Source of the DNA: Orbaceae bacterium BiB
Lineage (GTDB): Bacteria > Pseudomonadota > Gammaproteobacteria > Enterobacterales > Orbaceae
Assembly: GCA_036251205.1 (NCBI GenBank)
Contig: CP133958.1
Coordinates: 2,531,210-2,595,209, forward strand
Length of the DNA stretch: 64,000 nucleotides
Reading direction: 5' to 3'
Of the stretch, positions 38,017-47,376 are shown one piece after another. The notes beneath the pieces are model-generated. The model worked only from the letters and a program-made list of their open reading frames with translations, was not told where the DNA came from and searched no databases. Position numbers and translations under genes: made by a program. Numbering within the stretch: the stretch's first letter is position 1; each line of letters begins with the position of its first letter.

Positions 38017-38086
38017 GTTTTTCTCCGAACATTATAGTAAGAGAAAATTCTACTTTTGACTTCTATTATTTTTAGGGGGGATTACC

Positions 38087-38303
38087 GACCGATCTACAAT
38101 ATAAAGCAAAGGAAATCGCTGAGTTTTTATTAGCTTTACAACCTGATATTCGTATTCGAATTAATGCTTTTCATAATCATGGTGTGGTTGGCGCGGCTAA
38201 ATCATGGTTGGGGGCAACACAAACAGACGTCGATCTATTTGCTAGAGAATTAATCTCGCATGGTATGAAGAACATTATTTATCCATCACGATACTTGTCA
38301 TAG
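38087..38303 (+). pseudogene. yjjW: 3' remnant of a probable yjjW (glycyl-radical activase)
   Basis: A frame with no start, entering directly from the IS end, reads DLQYKAKEIAEFLLALQPDI, then INAFHNHGVVGAAKSWLG and FARELISHGMKNIIYPSRYL before a TAG at 38301. This resembles the C-terminal part of radical-SAM glycyl-radical activating enzymes, and YjjW is my best match. E. coli yjjW lies in the yjjI-deo cluster near deoD, which fits the location. The N-terminal two thirds with the SAM cluster is gone. The family call is moderate; that it is a broken gene is firm. Confidence 0.6.
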
Positions 38304-38354
38304 TGTCATTGAATTATGTTATCGATCTCTTTTGGGTGCTCGCATTATTATATA

Positions 38355-38378
38355 AAAAGCCCTTTAAAAAGGGCTTTT
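38355..38378. terminator. terminator between the yjjW remnant and idnD
   Basis: AAAAGCCCTTT (38355-38365) and AAAGGGCTTTT (38368-38378) form a near-perfect hairpin with T residues on either strand, 20 bases past the idnD stop on the minus strand. Confidence 0.8.
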
Positions 38379-38397
38379 GACTATAGGATAATTGGAC

Positions 38398-39447
38398 CTA
38401 ATCAAAAAAGGTAACAATCACTTTTGATGAAATATTTTTATCAGTAGCTGTAATTAATGCTTGTTCAATTTGCTGATAAGGGAACTCACTTGATATTAGT
38501 GGTCGTGGGTCAATAATACCTTTTTCCAACCATTTCACAGCAATACCAAATTCATTAATAAATCGGAATGATCCTTTCCAACTGATCTCTTTAGCTAGCA
38601 TCTGTGCTACAGGATATTGTACAGGGCTGGCTCCCATTCCTACTTGAACAATAGTACCATTCGCTCGAGTCACATGAACGGTTGATTCAATAGCCGCCGC
38701 CGCTCCACAGGCTTCAAAAGTGACATCAAAATAACCTTTATTATGGGTAAAAGTTGCTAATGCCTCTTGATTTAATGGGCTAACTACATGGTCAGCCCCC
38801 ATTGCTAATGAAATTTTCTGGCTACGTTCATTAATATCTGATGCGATCACTTCAACGGCTCCAGCCGCTTTTGCCGCAGCAATAATTAAACAGCCGATTG
38901 GACCTGCCCCTATCACTAATACCTTTTTACCGACTAAACTACCAGCAATATTGACTGCATGAATTGCAACCGTAGTTGGTTCAGCAAAAGCCATGACTTG
39001 AGCTGGCACAGTTTCATCGTAAGGGAAACATTGTTGTTCTGAGACAATAGCATATTGTGAAAAGCCACCATGCACATGTGGATTAAACTGGGCGCTACCC
39101 ATAAAACGCATGTTGGTACATTGATTTTGTTTACCTTCTAAACAATATTGACACTGATTACAAGGACGAGATGGATTAATTGCGACTTTTTGACCTATTT
39201 TCAATTTAGAATTTTTGGGTATTTTATCAACACGTCCAACGAATTCGTGACCAATGACCATCGGATGTTTTATAACAGATAATCCCGCATGTCCTTCTTG
39301 ATAATAGTGAATATCTGAGCCACATATACCGCCCGCTTCAATTTTTATTACAACATCATCATCGGTATATGTTAATTCTCGATCATCTATACGAATATCT
39401 TGTTTGCCATGAGCAAAACAGGCTTTACAAATTAGTTTTTGATTCAT
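38398..39447 (-). CDS. idnD: zinc-dependent L-idonate/L-gulonate 5-dehydrogenase
   Basis: The 349-residue medium-chain dehydrogenase resembles E. coli IdnD, which oxidises L-idonate to 5-keto-D-gluconate; related RspB-type enzymes oxidise L-gulonate to D-fructuronate. Catalytic Zn ligands lie in GGICGSDIHYYQEG (Cys) and VIGHEFVG (His, Glu), structural Zn in PSRPCNQCQYCLEGKQNQC, and the NAD-binding loop is VLVIGAGPIGCLI near residue 177. It is third in a minus-strand set after the SDR and MFS genes. The substrate is inferred from the locus. Confidence 0.88.
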   Translation of the reverse strand: MNQKLICKACFAHGKQDIRIDDRELTYTDDDVVIKIEAGGICGSDIHYYQEGHAGLSVIKHPMVIGHEFVGRVDKIPKNSKLKIGQKVAINPSRPCNQCQYCLEGKQNQCTNMRFMGSAQFNPHVHGGFSQYAIVSEQQCFPYDETVPAQVMAFAEPTTVAIHAVNIAGSLVGKKVLVIGAGPIGCLIIAAAKAAGAVEVIASDINERSQKISLAMGADHVVSPLNQEALATFTHNKGYFDVTFEACGAAAAIESTVHVTRANGTIVQVGMGASPVQYPVAQMLAKEISWKGSFRFINEFGIAVKWLEKGIIDPRPLISSEFPYQQIEQALITATDKNISSKVIVTFFD

Positions 39448-39473
39448 TTTATTCGCCTCTATTAATAATGAGA

Positions 39474-40817
39474 TTATGTTGTTGATTTATCTGTTTCGTT
39501 GGTATCTCGTAAACTTGGAATATTCATAACTTCAATTTTACCTACCAAAAAGACATAAGCAAGGAAGCCAATTAATGCTACCGCCGAAATATAGTACATT
39601 GCATATTGAAAATTATTGGTTTTATGTAAAATAACGCCAATGACAATAGGGGAAATAATGCCAGATAAATTACCAAATACATTTAAAAATCCACCTATCG
39701 TACCGATGATTTTCCTTGGAATAACATCACTACATACAACCCAGCCTAAGTTTGAGAATGCATTCGCAAAAAAGGCAATAGAAAGAATCGCAATCGCAAT
39801 GACGGGTTGATCTTCAAAGAAATTGGCAAAGCACATAATCGTGGTAACTAATAACCCAGCCATAATCGGTAGTTTTCTGGCAAATGTTTTTGAGTATTTT
39901 TTCTTAATCAGCATATCGCTTAATACTCCACTAGATAAGACGCCAGCCATTGCCATCAAGTATGGGAACATAGCACCAAACCCAGCTTTAGATATTGATA
40001 AATGTAAGCCTTTTTCTAGATAGACAATAAACCACGTTAGAAAGAAGTATAGCGTTGATGATGCTGCAAATTGTGCGATAAATAGTCCCCACATCGTACG
40101 TTGACGTAGGACATAAAAAATATCACTCCATAACACTTTTTCTGCTTTGATCGTATGTTGACTTTGGTCGAATCCACCGCCAGCTTTAATATAATCTAGT
40201 TCAGCTTGATTGGCGTTTTTACTTTCAAATGGTTCCCGATATTTTATTAGCCAGATAAGACCAAAAATAATCCCCACACCGCCAGAAACGTAGAATGACA
40301 TTTCCCAGCCATAATTAGCCACAATCAACGATAAAACCGGTGTTAACGTTGCTAAACCAATATATTGGCCGCTTGAATATAGCGCAGTCGCTCTCGCTCG
40401 TTCTTGAGAGGGGAACCATGTTGCAATAATTTTAGTATTTGAGGGAAAAGAGGGCGCCTCTGCAATACCAATTAATCCTCGGCACACCATTAACATGGCA
40501 AAAGATGCCGTGACAGTGGTAAACCAATGGTGAGAGGCAAGCCCCATTAAAAATGTAAAAACACTCCAAAGAATAATGGCTCCGCCATACAATTTTCTAA
40601 TACCCACGCGATCTAAAATATAACCGACCGGGATTTGGCTAATTGCATAAGTCCATGTGAACATCGAAAATAACCAGCCTAGTTGTGTACTAGAAAAACC
40701 AAAATCATTTTGAATATTTGAGCTGGCAACAGCAAGGTTAGCTCTGTCCATATAATTAATTGCAGTGACAATGAACAACATAGCTAAGATCATAAATCTT
40801 GTTTTCGTTGGTTTCAT
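39474..40817 (-). CDS. MFS sugar-acid transporter (ACS family)
   Basis: The 447-residue protein has 12 predicted spans and the anion:cation symporter family signatures AINYMDRANLAVASSNIQND near the N-terminus, AEAPSFPSNTKIIATWFPSQ near residue 118 and SGQYIGLATLTPVL, as in GudP, GarP, ExuT and DgoT. These import hexonates, hexuronates or aldarates with protons. Between an SDR and an idonate-type dehydrogenase it is probably the importer of the pathway substrate. Confidence 0.88.
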   Translation of the reverse strand: MKPTKTRFMILAMLFIVTAINYMDRANLAVASSNIQNDFGFSSTQLGWLFSMFTWTYAISQIPVGYILDRVGIRKLYGGAIILWSVFTFLMGLASHHWFTTVTASFAMLMVCRGLIGIAEAPSFPSNTKIIATWFPSQERARATALYSSGQYIGLATLTPVLSLIVANYGWEMSFYVSGGVGIIFGLIWLIKYREPFESKNANQAELDYIKAGGGFDQSQHTIKAEKVLWSDIFYVLRQRTMWGLFIAQFAASSTLYFFLTWFIVYLEKGLHLSISKAGFGAMFPYLMAMAGVLSSGVLSDMLIKKKYSKTFARKLPIMAGLLVTTIMCFANFFEDQPVIAIAILSIAFFANAFSNLGWVVCSDVIPRKIIGTIGGFLNVFGNLSGIISPIVIGVILHKTNNFQYAMYYISAVALIGFLAYVFLVGKIEVMNIPSLRDTNETDKSTT

Positions 40818-40860
40818 AGTAAATATCTCTTATCAATGTATTGGTGTTAATTATTTTTGA

Positions 40861-41628
40861 TTACAAAACAGCTAACCAGCCTCCATCCACATAAATAATT
40901 TGCCCGTTAATATAGTCAGAGGCAGGGGATGAAAGAAAAATCGCGGTACCAATTAACTCCTCTGTTTTGCCCCAACGTTTAGCTGGATTACTATTTTTGA
41001 CCCAAGTATCAAAAGCTACATCTTTAATTAATGCTTCATTCATATCTGTCAAAATATAACCAGGTCCAATTCCATTAGCTTGGATATTATGTTCACCCCA
41101 TTCGGCAGACATCGATTTAGTTAACATCTTAATACCACCTTTAGCAGCAGTATAAGGTGCTACAGTTGGTCGAGCTTGTTCACTGGTTAATGAACAGATG
41201 TTAATAAATTTCCCTCCTGATTTACGTGCAATCATTCGTTTAGCTGCTTCTCTTGAGACTAAGAAAGTACCTGTTAAATGAATATCAACCACTCGTTGCC
41301 AATCTTTTAATGCTAGTTCTACCATTGGTTGACGATGTTGGATTCCAGCATTATTAATGACAATATCGATTTGGATTCCAGCTTTATCCATTTCTTCGAA
41401 AGCGTTGACTATCTGTTCCTCTTTTGAAACATCAATAACATAGCCTGTTGCGTTATAACCTTTAGCTTTTAATTTATTAATCGCTTCTTGTAAGGTTTCT
41501 GCTCGTATATCACTTAAGACGATAGAAGCGCCAGCAGAGGCAAGTCCTTCAGCATAAGAAAAACCTAATCCTCTAGCAGATCCTGTAATAAGTGCTGTTT
41601 TTCCAGTTAAATCAAATAATTTATGCAT
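40861..41628 (-). CDS. idnO: SDR oxidoreductase, IdnO-like (5-ketogluconate/fructuronate reductase)
   Basis: The 255-residue short-chain dehydrogenase has the cofactor motif TGSARGLGFSYAEG near residue 15, NNAGIQHRQP near 89, catalytic Ser in ICSLTSEQ and YTAAK near 156-160. It resembles E. coli IdnO, which reduces 5-keto-D-gluconate to D-gluconate. In this locus it could equally reduce D-fructuronate to D-mannonate. It is first of the minus-strand set and divergent from the GntR gene, with the shared repeat at 41665-41696 upstream. Confidence 0.85.
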   Translation of the reverse strand: MHKLFDLTGKTALITGSARGLGFSYAEGLASAGASIVLSDIRAETLQEAINKLKAKGYNATGYVIDVSKEEQIVNAFEEMDKAGIQIDIVINNAGIQHRQPMVELALKDWQRVVDIHLTGTFLVSREAAKRMIARKSGGKFINICSLTSEQARPTVAPYTAAKGGIKMLTKSMSAEWGEHNIQANGIGPGYILTDMNEALIKDVAFDTWVKNSNPAKRWGKTEELIGTAIFLSSPASDYINGQIIYVDGGWLAVL

Positions 41629-41664
41629 AATCTAAGTACCTTATTAATGTTTATTGATAATATG

Positions 41665-41696
41665 TTATTTTGCGAGAATATGTCATACCTCAACCT
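41665..41696. repeat. repeat copy A, probable operator upstream of the SDR gene
   Basis: This block starts TTATTTTGCGAGA and contains ATGTCATAC and CAACCT. It lies 37 bases upstream of the SDR start. The same blocks recur at 42683-42713 upstream of the dehydratase gene, both on the plus strand. A regulator-binding repeat is the likely explanation. Confidence 0.55.
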
Positions 41697-41925
41697 GTAT
41701 TACAACATATATCATTTTTATGAAAATGCTATTAATGAAAATAGATATTCGATACTAAATTTTATTTTTGTGATCGATATAACACTATGAGATATCGGTT
41801 TGATGTCACATTTTTATAGGTTTGAGTGGGATAGCGTAGAAGAAAGTAAAATGAATAGATGTTGGTAAAATACATTAAATAGTTGTAATATGAGTACAAT
41901 TTATCAAAATATATACATTATAAAA

Positions 41926-42642
41926 ATGACAATTCAATCAATACCTAAAAGTAATATTGTAGATGCAGTTTATGAACAAATGTTAAATAAAATCCTTGAT
42001 GGGAGTTGGCCGCAAGAAAGTAAATTACCGTCAGAATTTGAGTTGACCGATCTATTTAATGTTAGCCGTACTAGCATTCGTAGTGCGGTACAAAAACTAC
42101 GAGATCTTGGTATTATTTATACTAAACATGGTAAAGGTTCTTTTGTCTCTTCAAATATTAATAAAGATAAAATTAATAATATTAATCAACCGATTATGCA
42201 TTTAAGCCAAGAAGAGTTTATGGATATGATGGTGTTTCGGCAGACGGTCGAGTTTAAATGTATTGAGCTGGCAGCTGAAAAGGCTAACGATGAAGATATT
42301 CAAGCTATCGAAGAGGCCTTAAATCGTATGTTGATTAATAAAAATGATTATAAAAAATATTCACAAGCAGATCTCGATTTTCATATAGCCGTTATTAAAG
42401 CATCCCATAATAAAATCTTTATTAATATTATTTATGATATTAAGTCAATTTATTACCATTATTTAGAAGAGCTTAATCGCGTATTTGGGATTACTCTTGA
42501 AAGTATTGATGCTCATATTAAAGTATTTATGGCTATCAAAGAGCATGATGTTGAAAAAGCAAAATTATCATTAAACTCAGCGATGGAAACGAATATTTTA
42601 GCCATTAATAAACTGAAAAATGAAACAAATTTAGAAAATTGA
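41926..42642 (+). CDS. GntR/FadR-family regulator of the sugar-acid locus
   Basis: The protein has an N-terminal winged helix (ILDGSWPQESKLPSEFELTD, then LFNVSRTSIRSAVQKL) and a C-terminal all-helical FCD ligand domain with the metal-binding histidines in DLDFHIAVIKASHN. This is the FadR/UxuR-ExuR type that senses acidic sugars. I use ATG 41926 (238 residues) because it gives a normal N-terminus; an in-frame ATG at 41890 would add 12 residues. Neither start has a good ribosome-binding site. It sits between the two divergent arms it probably controls. Confidence 0.85.
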   Translation: MTIQSIPKSNIVDAVYEQMLNKILDGSWPQESKLPSEFELTDLFNVSRTSIRSAVQKLRDLGIIYTKHGKGSFVSSNINKDKINNINQPIMHLSQEEFMDMMVFRQTVEFKCIELAAEKANDEDIQAIEEALNRMLINKNDYKKYSQADLDFHIAVIKASHNKIFINIIYDIKSIYYHYLEELNRVFGITLESIDAHIKVFMAIKEHDVEKAKLSLNSAMETNILAINKLKNETNLEN

Positions 42643-42682
42643 TAAAATAATACTTGCTCTCTCTATTCATTTAATGTTACTT

Positions 42683-42713
42683 TTATTTTGCGAGATATGA
42701 TGTCATACAACCT
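42683..42713. repeat. repeat copy B, probable operator upstream of the dehydratase gene
   Basis: TTATTTTGCGAGA is followed by ATATG, TGTCATAC and AACCT, nearly the same as copy A at 41665-41696. This copy includes the inverted pair TATGA-N2-TCATA. Nine bases on, AATGTATACATT (42722-42733) is a perfect 12-bp palindrome that may be part of the same operator region. Confidence 0.55.
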
Positions 42714-42743
42714 ATCGGTGAAATGTATACATTGGAGATTTTC

Positions 42744-43991
42744 ATGATAAAAGTAACAAATGTTAAAACAATTTTAACTGCCCCTGGCGGAATTGATTTA
42801 GTCGTGGTTAAAGTTGAAACTAACCAAGATGGTTTATATGGATTAGGGTGTGCAACATTCACCCAACGAATTTTTGCCGTTGAAGCTGCAATTAATGAAT
42901 ATATGAAGCCTTTCATTATTGGTAAAGATCCTCGTCGAATTGAAGATATCTGGCAATCAGCGATGGTCAGTGGCTACTGGCGTAATGGCCCAGTGATGAA
43001 TAATGCGGTTTCTGCTATCGATATGGCCTTATGGGATATCAAAGGCAAGATGGCGGGAATGCCGGTTTATGATTTATTAGGTGGTCGATGCCGGGATGGC
43101 ATTCCGTTATATCGTCACTGCGATGGTGGCGATGCGATTGCCGCTGAAGACAATATTCGCGCGGCAATGGAAGAGGGTTATCAATATGTACGTTGTCAAA
43201 TGGGGATGTATGGTGGTGCGGGTACTGAAGATCTTAAACTGATTAACACGCAGTATGATAAAGCTAAAAATATTCATCCAAAACGTTCACCACGTAATAA
43301 AACATCGGGTATCTATTTTGATCCTGATGCTTATGCGCGTAGTATACCTAAATTCTTCGATCATTTACGTAATAAGATCGGTTTTGATGTTGAGTTTATT
43401 CATGATATTCATGAGCGTATTCAGCCAATAGCCGCGCTACAAATGGCGAAAAGTCTAGAAGATTATCGTCTCTTTTATTTAGAAGATCCGGTTGCACCTG
43501 AAAATGTCGACTTCTTGAAAACAATGCGCGCTCAAACATCAACACCGATTGCAATGGGAGAATTATTTGTCCACGTTGCTGAGTATAAGCATCTAATTAC
43601 TAATCATTTAATTGACTTTATCCGCTGTCACATTAGCATGATTGGTGGAATTACACCGGCTAAAAAATTAGCCAGTCTGTGTGAATATCATGGTGTACGC
43701 ACTGCGTGGCACGGGCCGGGTGATATTTCACCTATTGGTGTGGTTGCGAATATGCATATTGATATGAGCATTACCAACCTCGGTATTCAAGAGTATACAC
43801 CGATGAATGATGCACTACGTGAAGTCTTTCCTGGTTGCCCAGAGATTGAACAAGGTTATGCCTACTTGAATAATAAGCCAGGCTTAGGAATTGATATTGA
43901 TGAAGCAAAAGCAAAACAGTTTCCAATAGCTGGTGGTTTACCATCATGGACTAATGCGCGTACCCCAGATGGTACAGCGGCTCGTCCATAA
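42744..43991 (+). CDS. rspA: mannonate/gluconate dehydratase of the ManD-RspA subgroup (enolase superfamily)
   Basis: The 415-residue protein belongs to the mannonate-dehydratase subgroup, which removes water from D-mannonate and/or D-gluconate to give 2-keto-3-deoxy-D-gluconate. Metal ligands are D221, E247 and E273, with the acid-base His at 223 (DIHERI), followed by the late HGPGDISPIG motif. Start ATG 42744 follows GGAG; the ATG at 42723 lies in the palindrome. Some subgroup members have little activity, so the exact substrate is uncertain. Confidence 0.87.
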   Translation: MIKVTNVKTILTAPGGIDLVVVKVETNQDGLYGLGCATFTQRIFAVEAAINEYMKPFIIGKDPRRIEDIWQSAMVSGYWRNGPVMNNAVSAIDMALWDIKGKMAGMPVYDLLGGRCRDGIPLYRHCDGGDAIAAEDNIRAAMEEGYQYVRCQMGMYGGAGTEDLKLINTQYDKAKNIHPKRSPRNKTSGIYFDPDAYARSIPKFFDHLRNKIGFDVEFIHDIHERIQPIAALQMAKSLEDYRLFYLEDPVAPENVDFLKTMRAQTSTPIAMGELFVHVAEYKHLITNHLIDFIRCHISMIGGITPAKKLASLCEYHGVRTAWHGPGDISPIGVVANMHIDMSITNLGIQEYTPMNDALREVFPGCPEIEQGYAYLNNKPGLGIDIDEAKAKQFPIAGGLPSWTNARTPDGTAARP

Positions 43992-43994
43992 TAT

Positions 43995-44022
43995 AAAAAA
44001 CCCCAGATATCTGGGGTTTTTT
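43995..44022. terminator. bidirectional terminator between the dehydratase gene and prmA
   Basis: AAAAAACCCCAGAT and ATCTGGGGTTTTTT form a perfect palindrome between convergent genes, with T tracts on both strands. Confidence 0.92.
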
Positions 44023-44026
44023 ATGA

Positions 44027-44911
44027 CTAACTTAATTTTTTACCGGTAATACGACACCACTCTTCTTGTGTAACAACGGGATCGAGTGCAAATTTTGCTG
44101 CATAGGCATCACAAACACTTTGTGATTGGCTTTCTAAAATGCCTGATAATCCAAGTAAACCAGCTGGTTTGACCAATACACTAATATTGGGTTCTAACTC
44201 TTTTAATGGACCCGCTAAAATATTAGCAACGACGACGTCTGCTAACAAATTGTCAGGAATATCTTTTGATAAATACAGGGATAATTTTTCACTAACATGA
44301 TTACGCTCTGCGTTATCACGACTTGCTTGTAGGGCTTGTGGATCAATATCAATACCAATCGCTTGTTTAGCGCCTAGTTTGAGTGCTGCAATGGCTAAAA
44401 TTCCTGAACCACAACCATAATCAATAATAATTTTATCTTTAAGATCTAATCCATCTAACCATTGTAAGCACAATGATGTGGTCGGGTGAGTGCCAGTACC
44501 AAAAGCCAGTCCGGGATCGAGCATAACATTCACGGCATTGACATCAGGCACATCTCGCCAGCTTGGACAAATCCACAACCGTTTGCCGAACTGCATTGGG
44601 TGGAAATTATCCATCCATTCACGTTCCCAGTCTTTGTCTTCTAATTGTTCGATTTTATAAGTTAAATTTTTATCGACCAGTGGAGACAAGTTTAAGACTT
44701 CGATGAGTTGTGCGGTATCGGTATCCGCTTCATATAGACCAATGACATCTGTATTGCCCCATAAACGTGTTTCACCAGGAAGCGGTTCGAATACAGGAGT
44801 ATCGTAGGTATCTTGAAAAGTGACAGAAACAGCGCCACTCTCTTCTAATAAATCACTAAATGCTTCCGCTAATTCATTAGTTGTGTTTATCTTAAGTTGT
44901 ATCCAAGGCAT
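44027..44911 (-). CDS. prmA: ribosomal protein L11 methyltransferase
   Basis: PrmA trimethylates L11 using SAM. The 294-residue protein has the N-terminal L11-recognition domain ([20 protein letters not shown]) and a class I methyltransferase domain with [20 protein letters not shown] near residue 145 and motif [21 protein letters not shown] near 167, then [10 protein letters not shown]. It follows panF after 2 bases, the same yhdT-panF-prmA order as in E. coli. Confidence 0.97.
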   Translation of the reverse strand: MPWIQLKINTTNELAEAFSDLLEESGAVSVTFQDTYDTPVFEPLPGETRLWGNTDVIGLYEADTDTAQLIEVLNLSPLVDKNLTYKIEQLEDKDWEREWMDNFHPMQFGKRLWICPSWRDVPDVNAVNVMLDPGLAFGTGTHPTTSLCLQWLDGLDLKDKIIIDYGCGSGILAIAALKLGAKQAIGIDIDPQALQASRDNAERNHVSEKLSLYLSKDIPDNLLADVVVANILAGPLKELEPNISVLVKPAGLLGLSGILESQSQSVCDAYAAKFALDPVVTQEEWCRITGKKLS

Positions 44912-44913
44912 GG

Positions 44914-46353
44914 TTAATCCCTATTGTGTAAATTTTTGCCAAATGGATTGGCAACTAAAAAAGCAATTAATCCCAATAATAGTGATGGAACAATGGGATG
45001 GAATTTAAAAATTTGTATATTGTTACTAGCAAGAATAGCATAACATAGCGCACCTAAGATCATCGATGTTAATGCACCACAGGCATTCGCTTTTTTCCAA
45101 TACAGTCCTAACACTAAAGGCCATAAAAATACTGCTTCAAGGCCACCAAAAGCTAATAAATTTAGCCAAATGACCATATCAGGTGGATTCCAAGCGGTTA
45201 AAATCACGAGACCACCAAAAATAAATGTAATAATCACCGATAAACGGGTTAATGCTTTATCATTTTTAGCTGCTTCTGGCTTGATTGATAAAAAGAGATC
45301 TTTGAGTAACACTGAGGATACTTGCAGTAATTGAGCATTGATTGTTGACATGATTGCAGCAAGTGGAGCGGCTAAAAATATACCGGCAGCCAAGGGCGGT
45401 AAAATTTTAACGATTAAGTTCGGTACTACTTGATCAGGAATGGTTAAGTCCGGAATAATGGCCCGTCCGAGTGCACCAGATAAATGCATGGTAAACATGA
45501 TGACGGTGACCATGATTGTGCCTAAAATAATACCACTATGTACCGCTTTGCTATCTTTATAGGCCATACAGCGGACTGCTGTATGAGGTAGACCGACTAC
45601 CCCAAAACAGACCAAGACCCAAAATGATGCCATAAAGGGAATGTCCATAAAATTATTTGGCCCTTGTGGTGTCAATAACGCGGGATCACTTTGTTTAAGG
45701 GTTTCAACAATATTGGGAATACCGCCGCCGACATAGATCACCGCAATTAATAAAATAATAGCGCCAATTAGCATAACGAGCCCTTGGAAAGCATCGTTTA
45801 AAATTCCAGCGCGAAAGCCACCAAAAGCAGTATAGATCACAGTACCAATACCAAAAATTAGCAATCCGTAACCATACGGAATACCGACTGAAGACTCAAG
45901 TAACCGTGCTCCGCCAATAAATTGTACTGTCATTGCACCAATAAAAGCGATAATAATGGTAATACTAGCTAACCAGACCACTAAGCGACTTTTATAATGA
46001 GCATAAAGCATATCACTCAGTGTAATTGCATTATATTTACGCGCTAAAATTGCAAATTTTTTACCAAGAATTCCGAGCGATAATAAAACTGTCGGCACTT
46101 GAATCATTGCGAGTAATACCCAACCTAAGCCAAATTTATAAGCTGCACCTGGGCCGCCGATAAATGAACTCGCGCTGATATAGGTCGCAGCCAATGTCAT
46201 CGCAAGTAAAAATCCACCCATGGTACGATTGCCGATAAAATAATCAGTAAATTGATCGGTTTTTTTACGTTTTATATAGGCATAACCAGAAATGGCGAAC
46301 ACTAGCGCTAAATAGAGAACTAAAGGAATAATAATATCTGTATGCATCATCAT
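44914..46353 (-). CDS. panF: sodium/pantothenate symporter
   Basis: PanF imports pantothenate with Na+. The 479-residue, roughly 13-span protein of the SSS family shows [20 protein letters not shown] near residue 40, [17 protein letters not shown] near residue 176 and [20 protein letters not shown] near residue 325. It starts 2 bases after yhdT and precedes prmA by 2 bases. Three consecutive ATG codons make the exact start uncertain by up to two residues. The coaA gene elsewhere in the window uses its substrate. Confidence 0.95.
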   Translation of the reverse strand: MMMHTDIIIPLVLYLALVFAISGYAYIKRKKTDQFTDYFIGNRTMGGFLLAMTLAATYISASSFIGGPGAAYKFGLGWVLLAMIQVPTVLLSLGILGKKFAILARKYNAITLSDMLYAHYKSRLVVWLASITIIIAFIGAMTVQFIGGARLLESSVGIPYGYGLLIFGIGTVIYTAFGGFRAGILNDAFQGLVMLIGAIILLIAVIYVGGGIPNIVETLKQSDPALLTPQGPNNFMDIPFMASFWVLVCFGVVGLPHTAVRCMAYKDSKAVHSGIILGTIMVTVIMFTMHLSGALGRAIIPDLTIPDQVVPNLIVKILPPLAAGIFLAAPLAAIMSTINAQLLQVSSVLLKDLFLSIKPEAAKNDKALTRLSVIITFIFGGLVILTAWNPPDMVIWLNLLAFGGLEAVFLWPLVLGLYWKKANACGALTSMILGALCYAILASNNIQIFKFHPIVPSLLLGLIAFLVANPFGKNLHNRD

Positions 46354-46355
46354 AT

Positions 46356-46613
46356 TTATTTATTTGGTGAGTGTTCAGCTTCGGTATTATCGAGCGGTAT
46401 GTTACTAAATTGCCACTTTACAACCAAATAGCAGATCAGTAAAAAACCGATTGGCGTTAAAATACACGATAGTTCAAACCAGATCGGAAAACCTAATATG
46501 CCAGGAGTATCACCCCAAAAATAGGCAAAAGTAATCCAAAAAATCAGATAAATGATCGTGATATACAACGACAACCTAGCTTCTTTATTAGCTTGTAAAT
46601 AACGTTTATCCAT
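46356..46613 (-). CDS. yhdT: small inner-membrane protein YhdT
   Basis: The 85-residue DUF997 protein has two hydrophobic spans (about 16-36 and 46-68), with LSLYITIIYLIFWITFAYFW and GFPIWFELSCILTPIGFLLI. It resembles E. coli YhdT, always next to panF, and is probably an accessory of the symporter. Its function is not established. It begins the yhdT-panF-prmA operon. Confidence 0.9.
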   Translation of the reverse strand: MDKRYLQANKEARLSLYITIIYLIFWITFAYFWGDTPGILGFPIWFELSCILTPIGFLLICYLVVKWQFSNIPLDNTEAEHSPNK

Positions 46614-46820
46614 TAATATAGGAACACCATGTATGATTAAAGGAGGGTAGAGTAAAATAAACTATCTAAATAAGCAAGATAGATATTAACCTGTTTATCT
46701 TTCATTCGATGGCAATCAATAGTAAAAATAGTAGAAAAATTATAATTAAAAAAATTAATCTATAACTAACTTATTAAATTCTTTATACTATGGTCCTCTA
46801 GAATTTGATGAGTAGCGATT

Positions 46821-47351
46821 ATGTCTAAAAAACCAGTAACGAGTTCTTCAGTCAAAACCACACAGAGTAAAATAGCGATTGTAATGGGATCCAAAAGTGA
46901 TTGGGAGACTATGCAACATGCCGCCGATATTTTAACCCTTTTATCAGTTCCTTTTCATGTCGAGATTGTCTCTGCTCACCGTACTCCTGATAAACTATTT
47001 ACTTTTGCTCAAGATGCTAAAACTAATGGTTTTGAAGTCATTATTGCTGGAGCTGGTGGGGCTGCACATTTACCTGGAATGCTAGCGGCTAAAACATTAG
47101 TGCCTGTATTAGGTGTGCCTGTACAAAGTGCCGCATTAAGTGGTGTCGATAGTTTATATTCTATTGTACAAATGCCGAAAGGTATTCCGGTTGGTACATT
47201 AGCGATTGGTAAAGCGGGAGCCGCGAATGCGGCATTATTAGCCGCACAAATTTTGGCTATCAATGACAGTGAGTTATTTAAAAAGTTAGAAGTATTTAGA
47301 CAAAATCAGACTGATGATGTACTTGCCAACCCAGATCCAAGATTAGTGTAG
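46821..47351 (+). CDS. purE: N5-carboxyaminoimidazole ribonucleotide mutase PurE
   Basis: PurE converts N5-CAIR to CAIR in purine synthesis. The 176-residue protein has a short N-terminal extension, then [20 protein letters not shown] near residue 18, [11 protein letters not shown] with the catalytic His near residue 54, and [17 protein letters not shown] near residue 79. It precedes purK by 25 bases, the normal pair. I see no convincing PurR box upstream. Confidence 0.97.
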   Translation: MSKKPVTSSSVKTTQSKIAIVMGSKSDWETMQHAADILTLLSVPFHVEIVSAHRTPDKLFTFAQDAKTNGFEVIIAGAGGAAHLPGMLAAKTLVPVLGVPVQSAALSGVDSLYSIVQMPKGIPVGTLAIGKAGAANAALLAAQILAINDSELFKKLEVFRQNQTDDVLANPDPRLV

Positions 47352-47376
47352 TCTCTTTATCGTTAAGGAATAATAA

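Larger units (their letters stand above)
36886..38086 (-). mobile_element. IS3-family insertion sequence, IS407-like
   Basis: A 1201-bp element with two ORFs on the minus strand bounded by imperfect terminal inverted repeats. GGTAATCC at 36886-36893 is mirrored by GGATTACC at 38079-38086, and the similarity continues about 40 bases inward (GTAGAATTTT on both sides). Size, orfA/orfB layout, the A6G slippery run and the transposase type fit the IS3 family, IS407 group. No target-site duplication is visible, and the two flanks belong to different genes, so the element marks a deletion or recombination junction. Confidence 0.88.
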
